Below, in pieces: positions 8,141-15,896 of a stretch of DNA of 64,000 bases; position 1 is the stretch's first letter; every line of letters begins with the position of its first letter. Position numbers and translations under genes: made by a program. The notes under the pieces are model-generated. The model did not search any database and was not told the DNA's origin. It worked only from the letters and a program-made list of their open reading frames with translations. Origin of the DNA: Flavobacteriaceae bacterium PS02338 (GTDB lineage: Bacteria; Bacteroidota; Bacteroidia; Sphingobacteriales; Sphingobacteriaceae); contig JASCOD010000010.1 in assembly GCA_029959615.1 (NCBI GenBank), positions 1 to 64,000 on the forward strand. The letters are read 5' to 3'.

Positions 8141-8668
8141 ATGAAATACTACAAAATGGTAAAAAAATCAACACATTTAATTTTTGAAAAACCAAACAGA
8201 GATGATTTTCGAAGATTTTATGAAATCAACTCTGACCCTGACACTAATCTGTATAATCCCGACGGAGCCATGAATTATGAAAAAGCAAACAAGGCTTTTG
8301 AAAACATCTTAAAACATTGGATTGAAAATAATTTTGGTTCGTGGAAAATTTGCGAAATAAATAATCCAAATTTTGTGATTGGATTTGGAGGTGTTTCCTA
8401 TATGAAATATGGGGAAGAAACAAGGCTAAATCTAGGTTATAGGTTTGATAAAAATTACTGGGGAAAAGGTTATGCAACAGAACTTGCAGAAAACGCTATT
8501 GATTATGCTTTTTTTGAATTACGATTTAATGAAATCTATGCTCTAGTCAGACCAAAACATTCGGCTTCGATAAGAGTATTAGAAAAAAGCAAAATGAATT
8601 TATTTGACAGATTAGCTGATGTGCCGAATGATGAAAAAAGTTTAGTTTACAAAATTGAAAAAGTATAA
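8141..8668 (+). CDS. GNAT family N-acetyltransferase (RimJ/RimL type)
   Basis: 175 residues of the RimJ/RimL-like GNAT group. It opens with LIFEKPNRDDFRRFYEI, has a FGGVSYMKYG strand, the acetyl-CoA-binding segment YWGKGYATELAENAIDYAF (about residues 107-125) and a conserved VRPKHSASIRVLEKSKM motif. An alternative start at 8156 (MVKKST) fits the family better. The substrate is unknown. It is the third gene of the repeat-bounded cassette run. Confidence 0.8.
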   Translation: MKYYKMVKKSTHLIFEKPNRDDFRRFYEINSDPDTNLYNPDGAMNYEKANKAFENILKHWIENNFGSWKICEINNPNFVIGFGGVSYMKYGEETRLNLGYRFDKNYWGKGYATELAENAIDYAFFELRFNEIYALVRPKHSASIRVLEKSKMNLFDRLADVPNDEKSLVYKIEKV

Positions 8669-8778
8669 GAACAACTTCGTTTCTGTCCATTCATTCCAGA
8701 CCATTTTTTCGTAAATTAGCACAATGCCATTTCACAAAAAAGTGGCACACATTTATTAATCTATGTAGAAATAACATT

Positions 8779-9258
8779 ATGGAAGAATTGATAATGGCCG
8801 AATTTGAAAAGACGAATTCTAAGCCAACCCATATCCTGATGATGAGAAGTCTGAACTTCGGTCTGTTCAAAAACCTTAATCCTAAACAAAGACAGGAGGC
8901 AGATATTGCGATTCAATCGCTAATTGACAAACAATATGTAACGTATGAAAATGGCGGAGGATCTGAGTGTCTTCGACTTACCGATCTTGGTTACGGTCAA
9001 TTGTATAAAAACAGCAAGACCACCGAGCAGATTGGAAAATTGGTGATGGATGCTTTCGAAAAGCAACACTCAAAATCGGGTCATATCGTAATGATGAGGA
9101 ACATTAATCATAACATCCTACAGAAGTTGAATCCGGTGGAGAAAAATTTATTTGCAGATGCGGTAAACAGCCTGATTGATCAGGGGCTTATCACCTATGA
9201 GCAGGAACCTATGGAATGTTTGCAGTTGACTGACAAAGGATACGAGGAATTATATTAA
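8779..9258 (+). CDS. Protein with two tandem winged-helix-like repeats
   Basis: The 159 residues are an internal duplication of a unit of about 77 residues. Unit 1 has THILMMRSLN, LNPKQRQEADIAIQSLID and ECLRLTDLGYGQLY. Unit 2 has GHIVMMRNIN, LNPVEKNLFADAVNSLID and ECLQLTDKGYEELY. The ending LTDxGYxxLY with the preceding helices resembles a winged helix of the DNA-binding or protein-interaction type. No signal peptide. It lies 79 bp upstream of an unrelated unknown gene, with a strong hairpin between them. Function unknown; a DNA-binding or antitoxin-like role is only a guess. Confidence 0.65.
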   Translation: MEELIMAEFEKTNSKPTHILMMRSLNFGLFKNLNPKQRQEADIAIQSLIDKQYVTYENGGGSECLRLTDLGYGQLYKNSKTTEQIGKLVMDAFEKQHSKSGHIVMMRNINHNILQKLNPVEKNLFADAVNSLIDQGLITYEQEPMECLQLTDKGYEELY

Positions 9259-9276
9259 TGTCACAAACCAGTGCGT

Positions 9277-9313
9277 GTTGAACTGTTTTCTAAACTATGG
9301 AAGACAGTTCAAC
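9277..9313 (+). other. Strong intergenic hairpin
   Basis: GTTGAACTGTTTTC (9277-9290) pairs with GAAGACAGTTCAAC (9300-9313), one wobble pair, around a 9-nt loop. There is no U tract, so it may act as an attenuator, an RNA-stability element or an operator rather than a simple terminator. It separates the tandem winged-helix gene from the 240-residue gene. Confidence 0.5.
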
Positions 9314-9337
9314 CTGTGCGATACTTTAAACTTATAG

Positions 9338-10060
9338 ATGACCGATCAGGCGATAAATCTAAATAATCTCTCAGGCATTCCTGATGCTTACCTACAAAGG
9401 CTAAAAAAAGTCAGAAATAATTTTTTAGAAACAGACTTCCTAGATGACCTAATGGAAGATAGAGAGGTTGCTTTATTGGTGCAAGAAGTAAATGAATTTT
9501 GCCTTAATGGCAGGATCAAAGGATTTCATTATACAAGAGCCGTTCCTGAGCAGATTCTTAAATCGGGACTTACATGCAGGATAGGAGAAGAAATAAGACG
9601 CAGTTTCATTAAAGACCATGGACATCTGTTTTCAGATACCGAATTGCAGATCGTACAGGACAAATGGGACAATCATTTTGACCACAGGCAACAGCAGTCT
9701 AGGGATAATTATCTATTTTTCAATTTTACCACATCAGCTCTGTACAATGGTGGAGCTGAACCTTTATTGGTAAATTTCGGAGGGGAGCAGATTTACATGC
9801 CTTTTTATGAATGCGATAATATTTCAAACATAATAAAGAGTCTGGGAAGCCCCATGATACTCAAATGTAACCTGGATCCCGGTTATCTAAATACCTTTTA
9901 TGAATATCCATGGGGAAAGATCGCCGTATCTTCTTATCATTCAATGTGTAATCCGGAAGCTTGTAGAGTTGATCAGGATGGTTACCAATCGGTTGATGTA
10001 CATCCTTCTCAGATAGAGATTCTTCATTATGATAGCCATACGGATTTTAGCAGAATTTAG
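9338..10060 (+). CDS. Hypothetical protein, possibly ADP-ribosyltransferase-like
   Basis: 240 residues, soluble, no recognised family. The segment GFHYTRAVPEQILKSGL (about residues 61-77) resembles the first strand and helix of DarT-, RES- or Arr-like ADP-ribosyltransferase folds (an H-Y-T then I-x-x-x-G-L pattern). A second segment, LFFNFTTSALYNGGAEPLL (about 128-146), could be the second strand. This is a weak motif-level inference. With the small upstream winged-helix gene it could form a toxin-antitoxin-like pair. Confidence 0.55.
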   Translation: MTDQAINLNNLSGIPDAYLQRLKKVRNNFLETDFLDDLMEDREVALLVQEVNEFCLNGRIKGFHYTRAVPEQILKSGLTCRIGEEIRRSFIKDHGHLFSDTELQIVQDKWDNHFDHRQQQSRDNYLFFNFTTSALYNGGAEPLLVNFGGEQIYMPFYECDNISNIIKSLGSPMILKCNLDPGYLNTFYEYPWGKIAVSSYHSMCNPEACRVDQDGYQSVDVHPSQIEILHYDSHTDFSRI

Positions 10061-10171
10061 GTTTTCAGAAGCCAGTGATTTTGATTAACCTTGTTCATAA
10101 CCATTAATTTTTAAAGCAGCCAAGAAAATGGCACTGATGTATAGCATATAAATTAACACAAATCATTAAAT

Positions 10172-10690
10172 ATGAAAAAAAGAGCTACGGTATTCATGCT
10201 GTTGACACTATCGCTTTTTGTTCCGGAAATTCAAGCCCAAACGCCAACTGTAACATCGATACAAAATAATCTGGATGAACTTTTTATAAACAAAGACAAC
10301 CCTTACGGTGAAATCCCGGAAAAGACGGTCGATAATTATCTGAATGAAACTTCAAAAATCTACTTTTTTGAAATCGTCTATAACAATAATGTGATTTACA
10401 GGGAGGGCATCAAAAAAACAATCCCTCAATCCAGAGATTCCGAAACGATGGCTAATCAGTTCAGGTTTAAATACAATAAAATATATCTGGACGCTTCTCT
10501 GATCAGCGATTCGGATAAACTAAGACTGCTTGAATCCTATACCAATAAGATCATTGATATTTCGGGAAAGAAAATGCTTGCGTTAAACGATTTTGAAATT
10601 ATTATAATGGACTATAAAAAAAGTAAATATGTTGTAAACAACCCATTAGATAATATGATCATTAATATTTACAAAGCTGAGTTCAAGTAA
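10172..10690 (+). CDS. Secreted hypothetical protein (172 aa)
   Basis: A cleavable signal peptide is clear (MKKRATVFMLLTLSLFVPEIQAQ, with AQA-Q as probable cleavage). The mature part is alpha/beta with many Asn and Lys residues and no known domain. It is followed by a hairpin at 10711-10742. Function unknown; probably periplasmic. Confidence 0.6.
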   Translation: MKKRATVFMLLTLSLFVPEIQAQTPTVTSIQNNLDELFINKDNPYGEIPEKTVDNYLNETSKIYFFEIVYNNNVIYREGIKKTIPQSRDSETMANQFRFKYNKIYLDASLISDSDKLRLLESYTNKIIDISGKKMLALNDFEIIIMDYKKSKYVVNNPLDNMIINIYKAEFK

Positions 10691-10710
10691 ACAGGAAGAT
10701 GATCCTATTT

Positions 10711-10742
10711 AAATATAGCTTTCCAAATGGAGGGCTATATTT
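10711..10742 (+). terminator. Hairpin after the secreted-protein gene
   Basis: Outer stem AAATATAGC/GCTATATTT and inner stem TCC/GGA around AAAT. It starts 20 bp after the stop of the 172-residue gene and lacks a clear U tract. Confidence 0.45.
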
Positions 10743-10861
10743 GTAGCTATTTACCTTCAGGATATATGATATGGTTTCTGTCAAACCAGACCAGGTAAAA
10801 TATACCTTTGTAGTGAAAACCGGAAGCCCTTGCTTTCGAGAGAAATGTACGAATGTTAAAC

Positions 10862-11254
10862 TCATAAAGTTACAATCTTGTCTATAACTCTCCTAAAATC
10901 ATCAACATCACAGCCAACCAACAAACAACTAGAAAAACCAATATCTAAAAGAGTTTTACCTATTTTCTCATTGTCAATATCGCTATGAGAAATCAGTTTG
11001 ACTGTAGGATATTTAGCTCTTAATTTTTGAAGTTTTGAAATTATCTGGTTATCATAAAAATCAAGGTCAATGATGCAGACTTCCGGAAGTTCTTTCAAGG
11101 AAGCTAACTGAAATAATCCATCTTCGATTGTTTCGGATTGGAATGTGACTTCAAATCCTGAAGCGGTTAGACCATCAGAGATTAAATCCAATATCGGACT
11201 TTTTTCATTGATAAAAGCGAGCGTAATTTTTTGTTGTGCTATACCAGTTTCCAT
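10862..11254 (-). CDS. Stand-alone response-regulator receiver protein
   Basis: 130 residues with a receiver-like fold and no output domain. The segment EVCIIDLDFYDNQI (about residues 58-71) contains the acidic strand-3 residue that would accept phosphate, and KLISHSDIDNEK corresponds to strand 4. The usual conserved Lys is not evident near the C-terminus, so phosphorylation is uncertain. No sensor kinase gene is adjacent. Such proteins usually relay signals by protein contact; its partner is unknown. Confidence 0.65.
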   Translation of the reverse strand: METGIAQQKITLAFINEKSPILDLISDGLTASGFEVTFQSETIEDGLFQLASLKELPEVCIIDLDFYDNQIISKLQKLRAKYPTVKLISHSDIDNEKIGKTLLDIGFSSCLLVGCDVDDFRRVIDKIVTL

Positions 11255-11319
11255 ATTTATATCAGTATTTAATTAATGGATTGCCTGCACAAAAAAAGAA
11301 GCGTAGGCAACTACAACTT

Positions 11320-11433
11320 ACCGATACTGAGGCACTGGTATACCCGACAACGAATAAGCGAGCGCCCACGCCTATAGCGTGAGCGTTCTTCCTTATCGTC
11401 TTGTTGTCTTAAAAATTACCAGTTTTCAGTACC
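11320..11433. repeat. Long imperfect inverted repeat (about 55-nt arms)
   Basis: The arms pair in nested blocks: ACTGGTA with TACCAGT, GACAAC with GTTGTC, and CGCCCACGC with GCGTGAGCG, around a CTATA tip at 11372-11376. A smaller hairpin (TTGCCT/AGGCAA, 11281-11310) lies beside it. It occupies most of the 310-bp gap between two divergent genes. It could be a MITE, a structured RNA or a terminator cluster. Confidence 0.55.
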
Positions 11434-11564
11434 AAGACTTAAAGCAAAAACACTTTAAGATTTTTATATTTTACTAAGCAAAGATAAGCATGTTGTCTAT
11501 TATATACAATATTCGACTGTTAAAGAAAGTCAGTTTTGTAAATTTGTACTAAACAAATCAATAG

Positions 11565-12302
11565 ATGTTTAGGCATAGAGGTAAAGGTCGGACATATACA
11601 CACAATTTGAAATTAGCTTCAATATTATCAGGTGTAGCAGGCATAGTAAATATTACGGGCGTTCTGGAATTACATACGTTAACAACGAATGTGACAGGAC
11701 ATTTTGCGTTTTTTTCTGAAGAACTTGTTTTAAGAAATTACAAAATGGCTGTTGCTTATTTATTCTACATTTTGTTTTTTTTGTTTGGTGCATTCGTATC
11801 AAGTCTTATCATGGAATGGGTTTCAAAATACAAACCGCAAATTTCTTATGTTATACCCATATTCATCGAAATATCTATATTCTTGGCAATTAGCATTTCA
11901 GCATTTTTATCACCTAACAAATGTCCTGGATTTTCAATTCTTCTATCTTCCTCTCTGCTTTTCGCCATGGGATTACAGAATGCATTGGTGACTAGGGTAT
12001 CTCAATCTGTGGTGAGAACAACACACTTGACGGGATTATTTACAGATTTAGGTATAGAACTGTCTCAACTGTTCTTTTATAGAGATCGTCCAGCAAGGAT
12101 ACAATTAAATAAAAATATATTTTTAAAGCTGGCTATCATATCCTGTTTCTTTTTGGGATGTATAATAGGAGGATTCTCTTATCCGTATTTTGGTCTGAGA
12201 ATGCTTGTTCTTCCAGTAGGATTGTTACTTTTTACTCTATGGTACGACCGTTTACTATTTCGTTATTATTATCTGAAAAGAAAATTCAGGAGTTATCATT
12301 GA
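11565..12302 (+). CDS. YoaK family (DUF1275) membrane protein
   Basis: 245 residues with six or more hydrophobic segments and the DUF1275 hallmarks: SGVAGIVNITGVLEL early on, TNVTGHFAFFSEEL, and VTRVSQSVVRTTHLTGLFTDL in the middle (about residues 141-161). YoaK-family proteins are inner-membrane proteins of uncertain function, sometimes proposed to transport small molecules. The 3' end overlaps that of the convergent HTH gene by 17 bp. Confidence 0.8.
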   Translation: MFRHRGKGRTYTHNLKLASILSGVAGIVNITGVLELHTLTTNVTGHFAFFSEELVLRNYKMAVAYLFYILFFLFGAFVSSLIMEWVSKYKPQISYVIPIFIEISIFLAISISAFLSPNKCPGFSILLSSSLLFAMGLQNALVTRVSQSVVRTTHLTGLFTDLGIELSQLFFYRDRPARIQLNKNIFLKLAIISCFFLGCIIGGFSYPYFGLRMLVLPVGLLLFTLWYDRLLFRYYYLKRKFRSYH

Positions 12303-12594
12303 TAGAAGTTTTTCCGGTGTAATGCTTTTCTAATTCCAAAAAAAGATCTGATTCCTTATAAAGGATCTTGCCTCCAATCTGTATGTACGGCAAAATATGA
12401 TCATCCCTGTATTGTTGTAGCGTTCTTTTGCTGATATGGAGCAGTCTGCATATATCTTCGCCTGAAAGATAAATCTCTCCGTTCATTACCGGACGATAGT
12501 TTTTCAGAATGTCTTCGATTCGACTTCGCAATTGTGCTACCATTTCCTGTTGTTGGATGATTTCCAGGGTTTCATTCGTCAGTAAATCCATCAT
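12286..12594 (-). CDS. Helix-turn-helix (excisionase-type) DNA-binding protein
   Basis: A coiled N-terminal helix leads to an HTH_17/MerR-like domain: YLSGEDICRLLHISKRTLQQYRD, then ILPYIQIGGKILYKESDL. This arrangement is typical of small excisionase-like DNA-binding proteins of Bacteroidota mobile elements. The frame is open to 12639, but ATG at 12594 or 12591 gives a natural N-terminus (MMDLLTNETLEII). It overlaps the end of the upstream paralogue by about 23 bp. Confidence 0.7.
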   Translation of the reverse strand: MMDLLTNETLEIIQQQEMVAQLRSRIEDILKNYRPVMNGEIYLSGEDICRLLHISKRTLQQYRDDHILPYIQIGGKILYKESDLFLELEKHYTGKTSINDNS

Positions 12595-12955
12595 TATAGG
12601 TATTGTACGGCTGACCGGCTTGTAGTAAAGCCTGAACATCCGAAAGTTTAAAATAATTTTTTCTATTCAGCCTGGAATAAGGTAACAATCCTTTGTCCTT
12701 ATAAGTCTGTAAACTACGTTTCGTAATACCCAGCATCAGGCATACCTCCTGGTTATCCAGCCATTTCTCTTCCCTGAAAATAGGGGTGTATTTTCGGGTT
12801 GTGTTTTCAGTCAGTTCTAAAAGATCCTTCAACTCATTATTCAAACTGTCCAATGCGGATTTTTGTATTGCAATTACTTCCATATGATGCTCAATTTTTC
12901 TGTCGAAATCGAATTTACAAAGCCTGATTTTGGAATAGATATAAGTGGAAGTCAT
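12572..12955 (-). CDS. Helix-turn-helix (excisionase-type) DNA-binding protein
   Basis: 127 residues, a diverged paralogue of the gene that follows it: a coiled N-terminal part, then WLDNQEVCLMLGITKRSLQ (about residues 65-83), TYKDKGLLPYSRLNRKNYFKL and a short acidic tail. Such pairs commonly regulate excision or transfer genes on Bacteroidota elements, or act as accessory regulators. No integrase is visible in the window for them to work with. Confidence 0.7.
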   Translation of the reverse strand: MTSTYIYSKIRLCKFDFDRKIEHHMEVIAIQKSALDSLNNELKDLLELTENTTRKYTPIFREEKWLDNQEVCLMLGITKRSLQTYKDKGLLPYSRLNRKNYFKLSDVQALLQAGQPYNTYNDGFTDE

Positions 12956-13002
12956 TGGCTTTGAAAGGTAGTGTTTGTCTTTATCGCATTCAGTATTGAC
13001 AT

Positions 13003-13030
13003 AAAAAAAGCCCCGTATATATACGGAGCC
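13003..13030 (-). terminator. Terminator of the M14-like gene
   Basis: On the minus strand GGCTCCGTATA is followed by TATACGGGGC and a run of seven T. It begins about 20 bp after the stop of the minus-strand hydrolase gene. Confidence 0.75.
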
Positions 13031-13051
13031 ATAAAATGGATTTGGGTTTGG

Positions 13052-14110
13052 TTAAAAACCTTCTTTGACCTGAAAGCCTATACAAAACAATGTTTCTCCT
13101 TTATTTACCGGAGGTGTACCAACTTTGTAAAGTACAGTACCACTTTCGGGAGCCACTATTTTTTGGATTTCGTTCCCGAAAATATCGGTAATATATCCAA
13201 TTTCTGCATCTTTTTTAACCTTATCACCTGCTTTTACATTGCTGTAAAAAATACCTTGAACCGGAACCGACACGTATGCCTGTCTGTTGTAATGGATCTT
13301 TGCTGACTGAACAGGTTTCACCTGCTTATTTTCGTACATTTTCAACTCAGTCATCATCCTGTAGATACCATCTTTGGTCATCGAGATTTCTGACTTACTC
13401 CAGTTTCCCAATTTCCCGATTTCTATACTCAGTGCGGTGATACCCTGTCTTACCGCCTGTTTAAAAGCATACATTGCGGGTTTGTCTGCAGGTAGTATGT
13501 AGGGATAGGAAACAACCGTATCAAACCCACTTATTTCGCTTAATCTTGATGCCAGTTCCGTTTGCTGCTTGAATTCTTTGTTCTCGTAATAGCACATAAA
13601 GGGAATTAGGTCTTCGCCTACGTCCCCTCCATGCATATCCAATAAAACATCGGTGACTGCAAACACTTCTTTTGTCATCCAGTCAGCCATAACTTCAGTA
13701 ATGGTTCCGTCGGCACTTCCGGGGAAAACCCGGTTAAGGTTGAGATTATCCAATGGATTTATAAAAGGTGTACGCTTATAAAAAGACTGTACATTAACAA
13801 TCGGTATAATGATCAGGTTCCCTTTTAACTTGCGTGGATCGATTTCCTTTCGAAGTTCTAAGAGAGACATTATCGTAGGATACTCCATTCCATGTATGCC
13901 TGCAATAATTGTAAATGTAGGCCCTTTTTCAGCTCCGTTGATAATTGTTACAGGTATATCTACTGAAACGTTGTCGGTTGTACTTACTTTAAAAACGGTG
14001 TCTTTAACCACCGATTTTTCACCTTTTATTATTTTTTCCAATGTTTGTTTTTGAGCCTGGGCTGCCTGAAATAAAAATAATACGAATATTAAAAATGATA
14101 ATCTTTTCAT
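13052..14110 (-). CDS. Secreted M14/AstE-AspA-type zinc hydrolase
   Basis: A signal peptide (MKRLSFLIFVLFLFQAAQAQ) is followed by a succinylglutamate desuccinylase/aspartoacylase-like domain. Likely zinc ligands are in AGIHGMEYP (His and Glu, about residues 73-81) and in LLDMHGGDVG (His, about 158-167); a later Glu in SIEIGKLG may be catalytic. A biotinyl-like beta domain (SVPVQGIFYSNVKAGDKVKKD) closes the 352 residues, as in many AstE/AspA paralogues. The substrate is not predictable. ATG 14110 is preferred over 14116 because the signal peptide starts there. Confidence 0.8.
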   Translation of the reverse strand: MKRLSFLIFVLFLFQAAQAQKQTLEKIIKGEKSVVKDTVFKVSTTDNVSVDIPVTIINGAEKGPTFTIIAGIHGMEYPTIMSLLELRKEIDPRKLKGNLIIIPIVNVQSFYKRTPFINPLDNLNLNRVFPGSADGTITEVMADWMTKEVFAVTDVLLDMHGGDVGEDLIPFMCYYENKEFKQQTELASRLSEISGFDTVVSYPYILPADKPAMYAFKQAVRQGITALSIEIGKLGNWSKSEISMTKDGIYRMMTELKMYENKQVKPVQSAKIHYNRQAYVSVPVQGIFYSNVKAGDKVKKDAEIGYITDIFGNEIQKIVAPESGTVLYKVGTPPVNKGETLFCIGFQVKEGF

Positions 14111-14181
14111 GTACACTTTAACTAATGCAATTATGTTGCAAATATAGCGAAGTCAGCAAAGACAGGCAAACTATGTTCCCG

Positions 14182-15339
14182 CTATTTCTTCATCATCTCT
14201 TCCTTCAGATTATCTCCCTCGTTTCCACGGAAGAAACGTTTCCTGAAATACAGGCTCAGATGCACCAGGCTGATCAGGACAGGAACCTCCACAAGGGGGC
14301 CGATTGCCGTGGCAAAGGCTACAGGCGAAGCAATGCCGAATACAGAAATACCCACGGCAATAGCCAGCTCAAAATTATTGCCCGAAGCTGTAAATGCTAA
14401 TGTTGCACTTCTGCGGTAATCAACTCCCATACGGTGTGTTATAAAAAAACTGACCAAAAACATGATTACAAAATAAGCCGACATAGGCAGTGCAATCCAA
14501 AGTACATCGAGAGGCTGCGTGAGCATTCTTTCTCCCTGAAGGCTGAACATGACAAAAATTGTAAAAATCAATGCAATTACAGCAAGTGGGGCTATTTTAG
14601 GTAAATACGTATTTTCATACCATTCGTTCCCTTTTGCTTTTACGAGAAATATCCGTCCGAAAATGCCCAATGCGAAAGGTATGCCCAAATAGATCAGCAC
14701 ACTGTTGAAGAGTTCTTTGAACTCTACATCTACGATAGTACCTTCCATTCCAAAATATGGGGGCAGTACTGAAATGAAAATCCATGCATAGAAGCCAAAT
14801 GTGATGATCTGGAAAATACTGTTCAATGCTACAAAAGCAGCACCATATTCGCTGCTGCCACCTGCCAGACGGTTCCAGATTAGAACCATAGCCACGCAAC
14901 GGGCTATCCCAACAAGTAAAAGACCTGCCATATAAAGTGCCCAACGGTCATCGGGGCCGATAAATGTAGGAGCTATATAGGCGAAGAAACCAATGGCAAG
15001 GGCAAACATAATCAGGGGACCGACAATCCAATTCAGTAGAAGAGAAAGCCAAAGGGCTTTTGTATCCTTAAATACTTTCGGAAGCAACTCAAATCGTACC
15101 TCGGCCAAAGGCGGGTACATCATAAGAATAAGCCCGAATGCAAGCAGAAGATTGGTATGTCCTGCAACTGTAAAAGTTTCGTTTATGGCTTCCGCGGAAG
15201 ACTGGAAGAAGTGGCTGACACCTGCACCGAGCAGCATTGCCAGAAAAATCCATACGGTCAGGTATCTATCTAATATCGAAATATCATTTGACACAGTTTC
15301 GGGTTCACAGCCCGCTGTGGAGCATCCTTGTTTCGTCAT
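14182..15339 (-). CDS. arsB: ACR3 family arsenite efflux transporter
   Basis: 385 residues with ten hydrophobic segments in the BASS/ACR3 fold. Acr3 features are LILMMYPPLAEVRFELLPKV (TM2), LLNWIVGPLIMFALA, and GIARCVAMVLIWNRLAGGSS with the Cys essential in Acr3 transporters. The segment ATLAFTASGNNFELAIAVGI matches the broken helix near the substrate site. It exports arsenite, driven by the proton gradient. Unusual is an N-terminal Cys-containing extension (CSTAGC). It is transcribed divergently from a MerR gene, from a MerR-type promoter. Confidence 0.93.
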   Translation of the reverse strand: MTKQGCSTAGCEPETVSNDISILDRYLTVWIFLAMLLGAGVSHFFQSSAEAINETFTVAGHTNLLLAFGLILMMYPPLAEVRFELLPKVFKDTKALWLSLLLNWIVGPLIMFALAIGFFAYIAPTFIGPDDRWALYMAGLLLVGIARCVAMVLIWNRLAGGSSEYGAAFVALNSIFQIITFGFYAWIFISVLPPYFGMEGTIVDVEFKELFNSVLIYLGIPFALGIFGRIFLVKAKGNEWYENTYLPKIAPLAVIALIFTIFVMFSLQGERMLTQPLDVLWIALPMSAYFVIMFLVSFFITHRMGVDYRRSATLAFTASGNNFELAIAVGISVFGIASPVAFATAIGPLVEVPVLISLVHLSLYFRKRFFRGNEGDNLKEEMMKK

Positions 15340-15405
15340 TTTCTTTGTATTTTTTTAATGTGTTATAGTGGACTAATTCCTGCTAGTTATATTTAATTAT
15401 CTTTG

Positions 15406-15439
15406 CAAAGATAAACGTTGGAGTGTAGTCCACTGTCAA
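15406..15439 (-). promoter_or_regulatory. MerR-type promoter/operator for the arsenite exporter
   Basis: On the minus strand TTGACA (15439-15434) and TATCTTTG (15413-15406) are 20 bp apart. The spacer region holds the imperfect dyad ACGTTGGAGTG/TAGTCCACTGT (15415-15436). The long spacer and central dyad are typical of MerR-regulated promoters. The same arrangement recurs at 18319-18352. Confidence 0.75.
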
Positions 15440-15467
15440 GTAAAAAGAGAGATTAATTTTATCAGAT

Positions 15468-15875
15468 ATGTTAATAGGCGAATTATCAGAGCGTACAGGG
15501 CTTTCCAAAGACACCATCCGGTTTTATGAAAAACAGGGTTTGATTACCGTTGACAGAAAAGAGCGGAGGCAGAACAACTATAAAGAATATTCGGAAGAAA
15601 CTTTTCAACGGCTCATGTCTATCAAGTGGATCAAAAACATGGGGTTCACATTAAACGAAGTATCAGAAGTGCTCGATATGATAGATGCCAACGAAGCAAC
15701 CTGCCAGAACATCGCAGATAAGATTGCAGAAAAGGTGAACCGCATTGATAACAAAATCAAAGAGTTACTGCAAGTCCGTACGATGTTGCTAAATGGTCTT
15801 AAAACCTGTTGCAGTACTTCTAATACAAACGTTTCCAATGAAAATTGCTGTCCAATAATTGTCCCCAAAGACTAA
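15468..15875 (+). CDS. MerR family metal-responsive regulator (ZntR/PbrR-like)
   Basis: 135 residues: N-terminal MerR winged helix (MLIGELSERTGLSKDTIRFYEKQGL), a dimerisation coiled coil, and metal-site cysteines. Cys79 (NEATCQN) is at the position used by ZntR, CadR and PbrR. Cys114-Cys115 (KTCCST) and Cys127-Cys128 form the C-terminal loop. The pattern points to Zn, Cd or Pb sensing rather than Hg or Cu. It diverges from the Acr3 gene, and matching operators precede both Acr3 and the 149-residue gene at 18288. MerR proteins bend the long-spacer promoter to activate it when metal binds. Confidence 0.88.
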   Translation: MLIGELSERTGLSKDTIRFYEKQGLITVDRKERRQNNYKEYSEETFQRLMSIKWIKNMGFTLNEVSEVLDMIDANEATCQNIADKIAEKVNRIDNKIKELLQVRTMLLNGLKTCCSTSNTNVSNENCCPIIVPKD

Positions 15876-15896
15876 ATAATCCCTGGGGACATTACA

